Counted from the first letter of the stretch, positions 33,349 to 40,071 are shown. The stretch is DNA of 64,000 nucleotides from Actinocorallia aurantiaca (GCF_039533685.1 NZ_BAAATZ010000004.1:19512-83511), one strand, 5' to 3'. Numbers and translations: made by a program. The notes: generated from the letters alone by a model not told the origin.

Positions 33349-34137
33349 TCACCTCTGCCAGAAGAGGAACAGCAGGTGGCCCAGCCTCGCGGCGTCGGCG
33401 TCGATCCCGAACCAGCCCGTGATGCGGTACACGAGATCGAAGAACCAGCCGTTGAAGACCGGGATCCACAGCAGCGCTATGAGCCCCAGGAACGCGTAGC
33501 TCCCCCAGGGCGCGACCTTCCGCACGAACGTGCGCGGCAGGTAGGGCTCCCAGACGCCGAAGCCGTCCAGGCCCGGGACCGGCAGCAGGTTCAGCACCGA
33601 CGCGGTGACCTGCAGGAACCCCAGATAGGCCAGCGCGCACCAGAACACCAGGTGACCGGACCCCGCCAGCCTCGTCAGCGCCAGCCCGACCGCCACCGCG
33701 AACACCACGTTCGCCAGCGGCCCGGCCAGCGACACCAGGCTGTGCCGCAGCCTGCCCCGGATCGCGCCCCGGTCCACCCACACCGCGCCGCCGGGCAGGC
33801 CGATGCCGCCGAGCAGCAGGAACAGCACCGGCAGGACGATGCTGAGCGTCATGTCGGTGTACTTCAGCGGGTTCAGGGTGAGGTAGCCGCGGGCCTCGAT
33901 CATCCGGTCGCCGAAGCGGTGCGCCAGGAAGGCGTGCCCGAACTCGTGCAGGCACAGCGACACGATCCAGGCGCCCACCACGAACCCGAACACCGCCAGC
34001 CGCGCCGGCTGCTCGTCCAGGGCATCGCCGTAATGCCAGGCGCCCAGCCCGCAGGCGACGGTGAACGCCAGGATCCCCAGGAAGACGGGGCTGATCCCCC
34101 GGCCGGAACGGTGCGCCGTCGGCTCTGCTGCTCTCAC
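33349..34137 (-). CDS. Site-2 protease family (M50) membrane metalloprotease
   Basis: A 262-residue polytopic protein. The zinc motif HEFGH is at residues 64-68 within a membrane helix, and the third ligand lies in NLLPVPGLDGFG (the NPDG-like motif). It is a small M50B-type protease without PDZ domain. It has about five to six helices. It probably cleaves membrane-embedded substrates; the target is unknown. It lies between the TetR gene and the aldehyde dehydrogenase on the same strand; an operon is possible. Confidence 0.87.
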   Translation of the reverse strand: MRAAEPTAHRSGRGISPVFLGILAFTVACGLGAWHYGDALDEQPARLAVFGFVVGAWIVSLCLHEFGHAFLAHRFGDRMIEARGYLTLNPLKYTDMTLSIVLPVLFLLLGGIGLPGGAVWVDRGAIRGRLRHSLVSLAGPLANVVFAVAVGLALTRLAGSGHLVFWCALAYLGFLQVTASVLNLLPVPGLDGFGVWEPYLPRTFVRKVAPWGSYAFLGLIALLWIPVFNGWFFDLVYRITGWFGIDADAARLGHLLFLFWQR

Positions 34138-34173
34138 GGGGCGAACGCTATCCCGCCCGGTGTATGGGGGGAA

Positions 34174-34737
34174 TCAGGGGACCAGGGCGGGCACCACGTA
34201 CAGGCGCAGGAACCTCCGGGTCTCCTCGTCGGCCCGGACCAGGGGGGCGAGGCTGAGCGAGGCGATCATCCGGAAGAGGAACTCCACGGTCCCGGCGACG
34301 TCCAGTTCGGGGCGGAGCAGACCGGCCTCCTGGGCGGCGGCGAAGTAGGGCTCGACCCGTTCGGCGCACATGTCCAGCGCCCGCTGCGAGGCCTGGCTGA
34401 CCACCTGGTGGGTGTGCCCCACCGCCTCCGGCACGAACAGCGCGGCGAAGCGCGGCTCGCCCTGGACGAACTCGACCGCGTCCATGACCCCGGCCACGAC
34501 GGCCTCGGCGGGGGTGAACTCCTGCGGCAGCCGGTCCCCCATGCGGTCGAGGAAGCGCCCGACGTCGCGCAGGAAGACGGCCAGGATCAGCTCGTCCCTG
34601 CCTCCGGAGAAGTTGCGGTAGAGCGTGGCGCGCGACATGCCCGCCGCGTGCGCGACGTCCTCGACGGTCGTCTTGGCGACTCCGAATTTGGCGAAGCATT
34701 CCTCCGCGGCATCGATGATCTTCTCCTGAGGCGACAT
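34174..34737 (-). CDS. TetR-family transcriptional repressor
   Basis: A 187-residue regulator. The N-terminal HTH (IDAAEECFAKFGVAKTTVED, then AAGMSRATLYRNFSGGRDEL) is typical of TetR. The C-terminal ligand-binding domain has no assignable ligand. The ATG at 34737 sits six bases after a TAGGCT hexamer, so it is probably leaderless; GTG 34743 is the alternative. It is divergent from the MpaB-like oxygenase gene, and an excellent palindrome lies between them, so it very likely represses both itself and that gene. Confidence 0.9.
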   Translation of the reverse strand: MSPQEKIIDAAEECFAKFGVAKTTVEDVAHAAGMSRATLYRNFSGGRDELILAVFLRDVGRFLDRMGDRLPQEFTPAEAVVAGVMDAVEFVQGEPRFAALFVPEAVGHTHQVVSQASQRALDMCAERVEPYFAAAQEAGLLRPELDVAGTVEFLFRMIASLSLAPLVRADEETRRFLRLYVVPALVP

Positions 34738-34752
34738 GGTCACAGCCTAACC

Positions 34753-34780
34753 GTGAGACACGACTTGTGTTTTGTCTCAC
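34753..34780. promoter_or_regulatory. TetR operator between divergent tetR and mpaB-like genes
   Basis: GTGAGACA (34753-34760) and its exact complement TGTCTCAC (34773-34780) are separated by 12 bases, and inner positions ACAC/GTGT extend the symmetry. The 28-bp site lies 15 bases from the TetR start and 20 bases from the oxygenase start, so a bound dimer pair would cover both promoters. Confidence 0.75.
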
Positions 34781-34800
34781 GACTGCGTGAGTATGGACCC

Positions 34801-35691
34801 ATGAACCTCCGCAAGACGATCGACGACTCCTACTGGTCCATGCTCGCCGCCGCGCACCTGCCCGGAGAGCAGTACACCGAGCCGGTGGGCGACCCCGGTC
34901 TCTTCGGACCCGGCTCCGCCCTGTGGTACGTCCACACCGACGTCACGGGGGTCCTCGGCGGAGTCTCGGGCCTGCTGCTGGGCACCCTGAACGAGCCCGT
35001 CACGCACGGCACCAACCAGCACTCCAGCTATCTGGAGGACCCGATGAAGCGGCTCGGCTTCACCAGCAGCTTCATCCGGGGCATGTCCTTCGCCTCCACC
35101 CCCGTCGCCGAGAAGCTGGCCGGGATCGTCCGGACCATGCACAAGCGGGTGCACGGCACCATGCCCGACGGCCGCCCCTACTCCGCGACCAGCTCCGACG
35201 ACATCATCTGGACGGGGACCACCCAGGCCTACCAGGCCGCCCGCGCCCACCTGCGCTACCACCCCAAGCCCCTGGACGGGAAGGGCATCGACGAGTACCT
35301 CTCCCAGTACGCCGTCATCTCCGAGAAGCTCGGCGCCACCGACGTCCCCAAGTCCCGCGCCGACGTCGAGGACTACTTCGCCATGATGCGCCCCCGCCTG
35401 ACCGTCAGCGAGGAGACCCTGGAGGCCATCGGCTTCCTCCGCGGCCCCTACGGCGACGACAAGGTCACCCAGACCACCACCCAGATCGTCAGCCGCGTCG
35501 CCACCGACCTCCTTCCCGGCTGGGCCAAGCGCCTCCTCGGCCTGCACCCCACCACCCCTCTGGCACCCCTCGCCGCCCGCGCCGCCGGCCTGGCCATCAC
35601 CCGGACCCTCCGTTACGGCGTCCACCAGCGCTACGTCGAGCAGGCCCACAAGCGCGTCGGCGCGGCCTTCGTCCCGCCCGGCGACCTGTGA
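34801..35691 (+). CDS. Oxygenase MpaB family protein (DUF2236, latex-clearing-protein-like)
   Basis: A 296-residue protein of the DUF2236 haem-dependent oxygenase family, which includes rubber oxygenase Lcp and fungal MpaB. GPGSALWYVHTDVTGVLGG, GTNQHSSYLEDPMKRLGFT and SATSSDDIIWTGTTQAYQAA are family-like, with several conserved His for haem binding. It lacks a signal peptide, unlike secreted Lcp. The substrate is unknown; lipid or terpenoid oxidation is plausible. It should be induced when the divergent TetR binds its ligand. Confidence 0.85.
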   Translation: MNLRKTIDDSYWSMLAAAHLPGEQYTEPVGDPGLFGPGSALWYVHTDVTGVLGGVSGLLLGTLNEPVTHGTNQHSSYLEDPMKRLGFTSSFIRGMSFASTPVAEKLAGIVRTMHKRVHGTMPDGRPYSATSSDDIIWTGTTQAYQAARAHLRYHPKPLDGKGIDEYLSQYAVISEKLGATDVPKSRADVEDYFAMMRPRLTVSEETLEAIGFLRGPYGDDKVTQTTTQIVSRVATDLLPGWAKRLLGLHPTTPLAPLAARAAGLAITRTLRYGVHQRYVEQAHKRVGAAFVPPGDL

Positions 35692-35720
35692 CACCCGGCC
35701 CGACTCGCCGCGGGTTTCCG

Positions 35721-35748
35721 CCCCCGGAGGCCGGCCGGCCTCCGGGGG
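35721..35748 (+). terminator. Palindromic terminator after the oxygenase gene
   Basis: CCCCCGGAGGCCGG (35721-35734) is followed directly by its exact complement (35735-35748); a stem of about 12 bp with a four-base loop. It lies 30 bases after the stop and is followed by CCTTCG. Confidence 0.7.
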
Positions 35749-35849
35749 CCTTCGCCTACTGGGGGCAAGAATAGGGACAAAATGGTCTAGTCGGACAAAA
35801 TAGACTCGGCACTGACCTTAAGGGTGAATGCGTTAATTCTCCCGCCTTC

Positions 35850-35878
35850 TTGACCGAATGCGAAGCCGAGTGGACATT
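35850..35878 (+). promoter_or_regulatory. Promoter of secreted-peptide gene 1 (TTGACC-N17-GACATT)
   Basis: TTGACC (35850-35855), 17 bases, GACATT (35873-35878). The same box pair with the same spacing occurs before all four paralogs in this array, which supports function more than the consensus match alone. Confidence 0.6.
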
Positions 35879-35890
35879 TCTCAATACTTT

Positions 35891-35938
35891 ATGCCGGACA
35901 GATGCTGGGTGAAGTCACACTTCGCATCTGGAGGTTGA
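35891..35938 (+). CDS. Upstream mini-ORF 1 (MPDRC...), leader of secreted-peptide gene 1
   Basis: Fifteen codons, MPDRCWVKSHFASGG. The ATG is 12 bases after the -10 box, so the mRNA leader before it would be about five bases. The stop ends one base before the main ATG at 35940, and the codons for Gly-Gly overlap the GGAGG ribosome site of the main gene. The MxDRC start and the 12-base spacing recur in all four units. Whether it is translated is not shown. Confidence 0.4.
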   Translation: MPDRCWVKSHFASGG

Positions 35939-35939
35939 C

Positions 35940-36458
35940 ATGTTCAAAGAGACTCTCGGAGCCGCGGTACTCGGAGTGACGCTGGCGAGCGTGCCGGGAG
36001 CCGCCACGGCCGCGCCCGAGGACGCCGCGGCCACGTCCTCCGCGCCCTCCGCCGCGGCGGCCACCGCCGCGGCCCGGAGAGAGCGGCTCTTCGTCGACAT
36101 CGACACCGAGCGCGTATGGCGGCGGCGCGGCCACATCGAGATCAAGGTCAGCGAGGCCGACAGCCGCAGGCGGGTGCGGGGGGTCCTGGCCTGCCTGCAC
36201 ACCAAGCGCTGGGGGCGCGGCGGCGGAGGCTGGGAGAGCCTCGGCTGCGAGCGCACCGACTGGAGGGGCGAGGCCGACTGGTACGTCAACCTGGACCGGC
36301 GCAGCGTGTACCAGATCCGCATCCACCGGACCTGGCGTTACCACTCCTACCGCAGCGACTGGTTCCGTGTGCTGAACCGGGGCGGATGGGACAACGGCCG
36401 GGACCGGGACAACGGCTGGGACCGGAACAACGACATGAACGGTGACCGCCGCAGGTGA
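35940..36458 (+). CDS. Secreted basic Arg/Trp-rich protein (array member 1)
   Basis: A 172-residue exported protein. The signal peptide (MFKETLGAAVLGVTLASVPGA, cleavage near AAPED) is related to the other three array members. The mature part is basic and aromatic: an Ig-like or beta-type region (ERLFVDIDTERVW ... HIEIKVSEA ... WYVNLDRRSVYQIRIHRTW) with two Cys (LACLHTK, LGCERTD) likely paired, then an Asn/Asp/Arg tail. GGAGG precedes the ATG. It is the longest and most divergent member. Function unknown. Confidence 0.7.
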   Translation: MFKETLGAAVLGVTLASVPGAATAAPEDAAATSSAPSAAAATAAARRERLFVDIDTERVWRRRGHIEIKVSEADSRRRVRGVLACLHTKRWGRGGGGWESLGCERTDWRGEADWYVNLDRRSVYQIRIHRTWRYHSYRSDWFRVLNRGGWDNGRDRDNGWDRNNDMNGDRRR

Positions 36459-36530
36459 GAGGGCGGCTCGGACCGCGCGGAAGAGCTGATCGCTGAATCG
36501 CGAATATCACCGTGATCCAGCCAAATCGGA

Positions 36531-36571
36531 TCCCCTGGAATCCTTATGGTTTCCAGGGGATTTACTTATTT
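36531..36571 (+). terminator. Rho-independent terminator after array member 1
   Basis: ATCCCCTGGAA (36531-36541) pairs perfectly with TTCCAGGGGAT (36552-36562), ten-base loop, followed by the T-rich tail TTACTTATTT. Confidence 0.85.
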
Positions 36572-36631
36572 CAAGCCAGACCCCGAACCTCCAACAGTGT
36601 TTGAGAAGACAGAGCGTCCAGGCCGCCGGTT

Positions 36632-36660
36632 TTGACCAACAGTAGAACAGCCCGGACATT
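36632..36660 (+). promoter_or_regulatory. Promoter of secreted-peptide gene 2 (TTGACC-N17-GACATT)
   Basis: TTGACC (36632-36637), 17 bases, GACATT (36655-36660); identical hexamers to promoter 1 although the spacer sequence differs. Confidence 0.6.
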
Positions 36661-36672
36661 TCCCAATACCAA

Positions 36673-36717
36673 ATGGCGGACAGATGCCGTTTAGTCACAT
36701 CTTCACTCTGGAGGTAG
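36673..36717 (+). CDS. Upstream mini-ORF 2 (MADRC...), leader of secreted-peptide gene 2
   Basis: Fourteen codons, MADRCRLVTSSLWR, starting 12 bases after the -10 box and stopping two bases before the main ATG at 36720. The GGAGG ribosome site of the main gene lies within its last codons (Trp-Arg), so its translation would affect main-gene initiation. Confidence 0.4.
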   Translation: MADRCRLVTSSLWR

Positions 36718-36719
36718 AC

Positions 36720-37016
36720 ATGATCAAGGAAACCATCGGTGCCGCCGTCCTGGGTGCCGCCCTCTTCGGAGCCCCCGCCGTGGCGAACGCCGGCGAGGTC
36801 AGCACCGTCGGCAGCGGGTCGGCCACGGTCACCGCGCACTGCGACGACTGGTGCGACGGCGGCTGGGGCCACCGCCACCACCGCCGCCACGGCTGGGGCC
36901 ACGGCTGGGGCCACCACGGCTGGGGCGGGGGCTGGGGCCACCACGGCTGGGGCGGGGGCAGCTTCAACAACAACTACAGCGGCAACCAGTACGGCGGCAT
37001 CAACTTCCGTATCTGA
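36720..37016 (+). CDS. Secreted Gly/His/Trp-rich small protein (array member 2)
   Basis: A 98-residue precursor. Signal peptide MIKETIGAAVLGAALFGAPA with cleavage near VANAGE. The mature peptide has AHCDDWCDGGWG (two Cys, likely a disulfide), then repeated GHHGWGGGW-type units and an Asn/Gly/Tyr tail ending SGNQYGGINFRI. His-rich repeats suggest metal binding; Gly/Trp content suggests a flexible or adhesive peptide. The tail is shared almost exactly with member 3. No function is known to me. Confidence 0.7.
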   Translation: MIKETIGAAVLGAALFGAPAVANAGEVSTVGSGSATVTAHCDDWCDGGWGHRHHRRHGWGHGWGHHGWGGGWGHHGWGGGSFNNNYSGNQYGGINFRI

Positions 37017-37057
37017 CCCTGAGGCCCATCGATGAGGCCATGGCGGTAATGGCCCCA

Positions 37058-37130
37058 TCCGGCCCCTCGGAGACCNNNNNNNNNNNNNNNNNNNNNNNNN
37101 NNNNNNNNNNTCCGAGGGGCCTTTTCTTGT
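37058..37130 (+). terminator. Terminator after array member 2, loop unresolved (N run)
   Basis: GGCCCCTCGGA before and TCCGAGGGGCC after a run of 35 N (37076-37110) form the arms of a hairpin, followed by TTTTCTTGTT. The related terminator after member 3 is complete with a short loop, so the N run most likely hides only a loop. Confidence 0.65.
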
Positions 37131-37160
37131 TCTCCCCACCCGGCGAACAAGTCATTTCGA

Positions 37161-37273
37161 ACAGCTGAATGGCTCATCACCGTTTTTGACCGACCGAAGA
37201 TCAAGTTGCGCATTTCTCCATACTCGATGCTGGACAGATGCCGTTTAGTCGCACTTCATCACTGGAGGTTGGC
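37161..37273 (+). repeat. Promoter-leader repeat, copy A (copy B at 37707-37820)
   Basis: About 113 bases upstream of member 3 are nearly identical to those upstream of member 4, about 547 bases away, with a handful of substitutions and one indel. Similarity continues into the signal-peptide codons and backwards into the preceding terminators, which indicates recent tandem duplication of a whole gene unit followed by divergence of the mature peptide. Confidence 0.8.
37186..37214 (+). promoter_or_regulatory. Promoter of secreted-peptide gene 3 (TTGACC-N17-CGCATT)
   Basis: TTGACC (37186-37191), 17 bases, CGCATT (37209-37214). The surrounding ~110 bases are nearly identical to the region before member 4. 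Confidence 0.55.
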
Positions 37274-37277
37274 ATGA
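37227..37277 (+). CDS. Upstream mini-ORF 3 (MLDRC...), overlapping gene 3 start
   Basis: Sixteen codons, MLDRCRLVALHHWRLA, starting 12 bases after the -10 box. Its TGA (37275-37277) overlaps the main ATG (37274-37276) as ATGA, a classic coupling arrangement. The main ribosome site GGAGG lies in the Trp-Arg codons. Confidence 0.45.
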   Translation: MLDRCRLVALHHWRLA

Positions 37278-37597
37278 TCAAGGAAACCATCGGAGCCCTC
37301 GTCCTCGGCGCCGCCGTCCTCGGAGCCCCCGCCGTGGCGAACGCCGGCACCGCCGGCACCGCCGGCAGCGGGTCGGCCACGGTCACCGCGCACTGCGACA
37401 ACTGGTGCGACGGCGGCTGGGGACGCCACCACGGCGGCCACCACGGCCACCACGGCGGCCACCACGGTCACCACGGCCACCACGGCTGGGGCCACCACGG
37501 CTGGGGCCACCACGGCTGGGGCCAGAACTGGAACAGCTACAACGGCAACTACAGCGGCAACCAGTACGGCGGCATCCACTTCCGCCTCCGTCGCTGA
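37274..37597 (+). CDS. Secreted His/Gly-rich small protein (array member 3)
   Basis: A 107-residue precursor with signal peptide MIKETIGALVLGAAVLGAPA (cleavage near VANAGT). The mature part has AHCDNWCDGGWG, a His-rich block of HHGHHGGHHGHH-like repeats, three copies of GHHGWG, and a tail NYSGNQYGGIHFRLRR. It is the closest relative of member 2, with the His block expanded. The clustered His is typical of zinc, copper or nickel binding peptides, but this is only suggestive. It is preceded by mini-ORF 3, overlapping its ATG. Confidence 0.7.
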   Translation: MIKETIGALVLGAAVLGAPAVANAGTAGTAGSGSATVTAHCDNWCDGGWGRHHGGHHGHHGGHHGHHGHHGWGHHGWGHHGWGQNWNSYNGNYSGNQYGGIHFRLRR

Positions 37598-37635
37598 CGC
37601 CGCGGGTGAGGCCATGGCGGTAATGGCCTCACCCG

Positions 37636-37672
37636 GCCCCTCGGAGACCAGGTGTCCCCGAGGGGCTTTTTC
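37636..37672 (+). terminator. Rho-independent terminator after array member 3
   Basis: GCCCCTCGG (37636-37644) pairs with CCGAGGGGC (37658-37666), followed by TTTTTCTTTG. It is the resolved counterpart of the terminator interrupted by N at 37076-37110. Confidence 0.85.
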
Positions 37673-37706
37673 TTTGTCTCCCCACCTAGCAAATAAGGCA
37701 TTTCGG

Positions 37707-37820
37707 ACAGCTGAACCGGCTCATTACCGGTTTTGACCGACCGAAGATCAAGTTGCACATTTCTCCATACTCGATGCTGGACAGATGCCGTTTAGTCGCA
37801 CTTCATCACTGGAGGTTGAC
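37707..37820 (+). repeat. Promoter-leader repeat, copy B
   Basis: Second copy of the repeat described for 37161-37273; it carries TTGACC, a CACATT -10 box, mini-ORF 4 and the GGAGG site of member 4. Confidence 0.8.
37733..37761 (+). promoter_or_regulatory. Promoter of secreted-peptide gene 4 (TTGACC-N17-CACATT)
   Basis: TTGACC (37733-37738), 17 bases, CACATT (37756-37761); lies within repeat copy B. Confidence 0.55.
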
Positions 37821-37824
37821 ATGA
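37774..37824 (+). CDS. Upstream mini-ORF 4 (MLDRC...), overlapping gene 4 start
   Basis: Sixteen codons, MLDRCRLVALHHWRLT, identical to mini-ORF 3 except the last residue. It starts 12 bases after the -10 box and its TGA overlaps the main ATG at 37821 as ATGA. Confidence 0.45.
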   Translation: MLDRCRLVALHHWRLT

Positions 37825-38183
37825 TCAAGGAAACCATCGGAGCCCTCGTCCTGGGTGCGGGACTACTCGGCGCACCGGCCGCGGCGACCGCGGCGACCCC
37901 GGCGCAGACCGCCGCCACGACCGCCTCCTCGGCCGCGAGATACGCGGACGACTGGTGGGAATGGGACTGCTGGGAGTCGGACTGGGGCAACTGGGACCGC
38001 GGGGGCTGCGACGGCGGCCGCGACCGCTGGCGCGACCGCGACCGCCACCGCCACAACAACGTCCACAGGCGCAGCCAGTCCCTGCGGAACCAGCAGCAGA
38101 AGCTGCAGCAGCAGCAGCACCAGAACGTCTACATCTACAACTACAAGGTCAAGAAGAACAGGAGCGGTCACTACCGGCGGTGA
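37821..38183 (+). CDS. Secreted Trp/Arg/Gln-rich small protein (array member 4)
   Basis: A 120-residue precursor. The signal peptide (MIKETIGALVLGAGLLGAPA) is almost identical to member 3, but the mature part is different: an acidic, Trp-rich block with two Cys (WEWDCWESDW ... RGGCDGG), an Arg/His/Asn block, a Gln-rich run (QQQKLQQQQHQ) and a Tyr/Lys tail. Conserved signal with replaced cargo fits diversification of secreted peptides after duplication. Function unknown. Confidence 0.68.
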   Translation: MIKETIGALVLGAGLLGAPAAATAATPAQTAATTASSAARYADDWWEWDCWESDWGNWDRGGCDGGRDRWRDRDRHRHNNVHRRSQSLRNQQQKLQQQQHQNVYIYNYKVKKNRSGHYRR

Positions 38184-38191
38184 CCTCGCAT

Positions 38192-38234
38192 GAGAACGGC
38201 CCCAGCGGACTTCCGGTCCGCTGGGGCCGTTCTC
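38192..38234. terminator. Perfect 19-bp bidirectional terminator
   Basis: GAGAACGGCCCCAGCGGAC (38192-38210) and its exact complement (38216-38234) with loop TTCCG, between array member 4 and the convergent nucS. Confidence 0.9.
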
Positions 38235-38253
38235 GCGTACGGGGAAGGAGGGC

Positions 38254-38934
38254 TCAGAAGAGCATGCCCTCCTTCTCGATGCCCCGCAGGGCGTCGTAGT
38301 CCAGCGTGAGGGTCTCGATCCCCCGGTCGTGGGCGAGGACCCGCGCCTGGGGCTTGATCTCCTGGGCGGCGAAGACGCCCTTGACCGGCGCCAGCAGCGG
38401 GTCCCGGTTGAGCAGCTCCAGGTACCGGGTGAGCTGCTCGACGCCGTCGATCTCCCCCCGGCGCTTGATCTCCACCGCGACGGTCCCCCCGGAGGCGTCC
38501 CTGCACAGGATGTCCACGGGTCCGATCGCCGTCGGGTACTCCCGCCGGACCAGCCGGTAGCCCTCCCCCAGCGTGGTGATGTGCTCGGCGAGCAGCTCCT
38601 GGAGGTGGGCCTCCACCCCGTCCTTCTGCAGGCCCGGGTCCACTCCCAGCTCGTGCCGGTGGTCGTGCAGCACCTCGAAGACCGTGAGGATCAGCTGCTC
38701 CCCGGACTTGCCGTGGGTGACCGTCCACCGGGCGACGGCCCCGTGGTCGGTGTAGGCCTCCTCCCGCACGGTGCAGGGGGGGTTCATCCAGTTCAACGGC
38801 TTGAAGGCCCGGTCGTCGGCGTGGATGGACACACTGCCGTCGGCCTTCATGAGGATGAGCCGGGTGGCCTTCGGAAGGTGGGCGGTGAGCCGTCCCACGT
38901 AGTCGACACTGCAACGGGCTATGACAAGACGCAC
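38254..38934 (-). CDS. nucS: Endonuclease NucS (EndoMS), non-canonical mismatch repair
   Basis: A 226-residue nuclease that cuts both strands at mismatches; actinobacteria use it in place of MutS/MutL. It starts VRLVIARCSVDYVGRL from GTG 38934. The N-terminal DNA-binding domain includes DGSVSIHADDRAFKPLNWM. The C-terminal RecB-like nuclease core has GPVDILCRD and VAVEIKRRG, giving the Asp/Glu...Glu-x-Lys active site. Length and ends match the mycobacterial and Streptomyces enzymes. A C-terminal beta-clamp-binding tail is expected (EKEGMLF). Confidence 0.94.
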   Translation of the reverse strand: MRLVIARCSVDYVGRLTAHLPKATRLILMKADGSVSIHADDRAFKPLNWMNPPCTVREEAYTDHGAVARWTVTHGKSGEQLILTVFEVLHDHRHELGVDPGLQKDGVEAHLQELLAEHITTLGEGYRLVRREYPTAIGPVDILCRDASGGTVAVEIKRRGEIDGVEQLTRYLELLNRDPLLAPVKGVFAAQEIKPQARVLAHDRGIETLTLDYDALRGIEKEGMLF

Positions 38935-38999
38935 CGGCCCAGTCTCCCACTCCGGCGCACCCGCTCGCCCCCGCTTCGGCCCGGTGGTGTTGACAGAAA

Positions 39000-39156
39000 C
39001 CACGGAGTGTCAGATCACGGACACCACTTCCGTTGTTTATTTATCAGAAACATTTGTAGTTAATCCGTACTTTTCAGGCTTCTATGACAAAGCAACTTCC
39101 ATCTTGTTCATCTTCACCGGCCGCCCGCCGGTCCGATCATCGAACGGAGGAGCGGT
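39000..39156. other. AT-rich gene-free stretch upstream of the sulfotransferase-like gene
   Basis: About 100 bases (roughly 39020-39120) are strikingly AT-rich for this genome, with TTTATTTATC, ACATTTGTAGTTAAT and TACTTTTCAG. No coding frame is supported. It may be an unusual promoter or a scar of transfer. Confidence 0.5.
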
Positions 39157-40071
39157 GTGATCGTCTTCGTCAGCGGTTTCAACCGCAGCGGAACCACCGT
39201 GTTGCTGGAGGCGGTGGCCTCGTCGACGGACGGCGAGCCGTTCACCGTCGGAGACCTGATCCGGTACGGCTCACCCGGGCTGGCGGCGAGGCTGCGCGCC
39301 CTGGTCGAGGCCGACGAGCCGGTGGACCGGGGGGTGGACGCCCGGAAGGTCACCGCCTCGACCCCCGAGGAGTACGGCTGGCTCCTGGTCGACCAGGGCA
39401 GCACCGCCCGCCTGTCGAGCCGGTTCAACCCCGAGGCGGCGCCGACGCTGCGACGGGTGGCCGACGACATCGTCGCCCGCTCCGGGACGGCCGTGCTGAA
39501 GAACCCGTCCGACACCGGACGCGAGGACCTGCTCCTGCGCTGCTTCCCCGAGGCCGGAGTGATCGTCACCCGCAGGGCGCTGGCGGGCATCCACTCCAGC
39601 GCCGACCGCGCCCTGGCCCGGGGCGCCGAGAGCACCGTGTACGGCATGGCGCTGACCGGGAACAGCCGGATCGTCCGAGCCGCCATCAGGGTCCAGAGGA
39701 CGAGGGCGGGAGCCTCCCTCCTGAGCGCGTTCGGCCGGTGGAACCTGCGCTTCCGGGTGCTGGGGATGCTCCGCCGCACCTCGCGCCTGCCCGTCGACCG
39801 CGTCGCCTTCCTCGACTACGACGAGCTGATCCGCGACCCCTGGCGGGCCGCCCGCTGGGCCGGCCACCTCCTGGACCCCGAACGGCTGGCCGAGGACTTC
39901 CGCGCCATCCACTCCTTCCCGCCCCACCCCGTCCCCCCGGCCTCCCGGCTGGACCGCTTCCTGGACCGGCGCTGGGGACGGGTCTGGGAGCGCGGGCGCC
40001 GGGAGCAGCTCGAACGCGGCATCCTCAAGGAACCGGTGGAACAGGCCGGTTCCCCGAGGACTCCGAGCTGA
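39157..40071 (+). CDS. Sulfotransferase-like P-loop protein
   Basis: A 304-residue soluble protein. The N-terminal SGFNRSGTTVLLEA resembles the PAPS 5'-phosphosulfate loop of sulfotransferases. A 3'-phosphate-binding-like region (VIVTRRALAGIHSSADRAL) follows at about residue 130, and VAFLDYDELIRDPWRAARW matches the late sulfotransferase motif. It may sulfate a secondary metabolite or surface glycan; the acceptor is unknown. GTG 39157 has GGAGG upstream. It sits behind an AT-rich stretch and has no obvious pathway neighbours, so acquisition is possible. Confidence 0.7.
   Translation: MIVFVSGFNRSGTTVLLEAVASSTDGEPFTVGDLIRYGSPGLAARLRALVEADEPVDRGVDARKVTASTPEEYGWLLVDQGSTARLSSRFNPEAAPTLRRVADDIVARSGTAVLKNPSDTGREDLLLRCFPEAGVIVTRRALAGIHSSADRALARGAESTVYGMALTGNSRIVRAAIRVQRTRAGASLLSAFGRWNLRFRVLGMLRRTSRLPVDRVAFLDYDELIRDPWRAARWAGHLLDPERLAEDFRAIHSFPPHPVPPASRLDRFLDRRWGRVWERGRREQLERGILKEPVEQAGSPRTPS

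Noticed and set aside
35890..37820. Reading the long frames beginning MPFS... (36684, 37238, 37785) as the true starts of the array proteins
   Set aside because: They place extra residues before a good signal peptide and ignore the GGAGG site located correctly for the ATG at 36720, 37274 and 37821.
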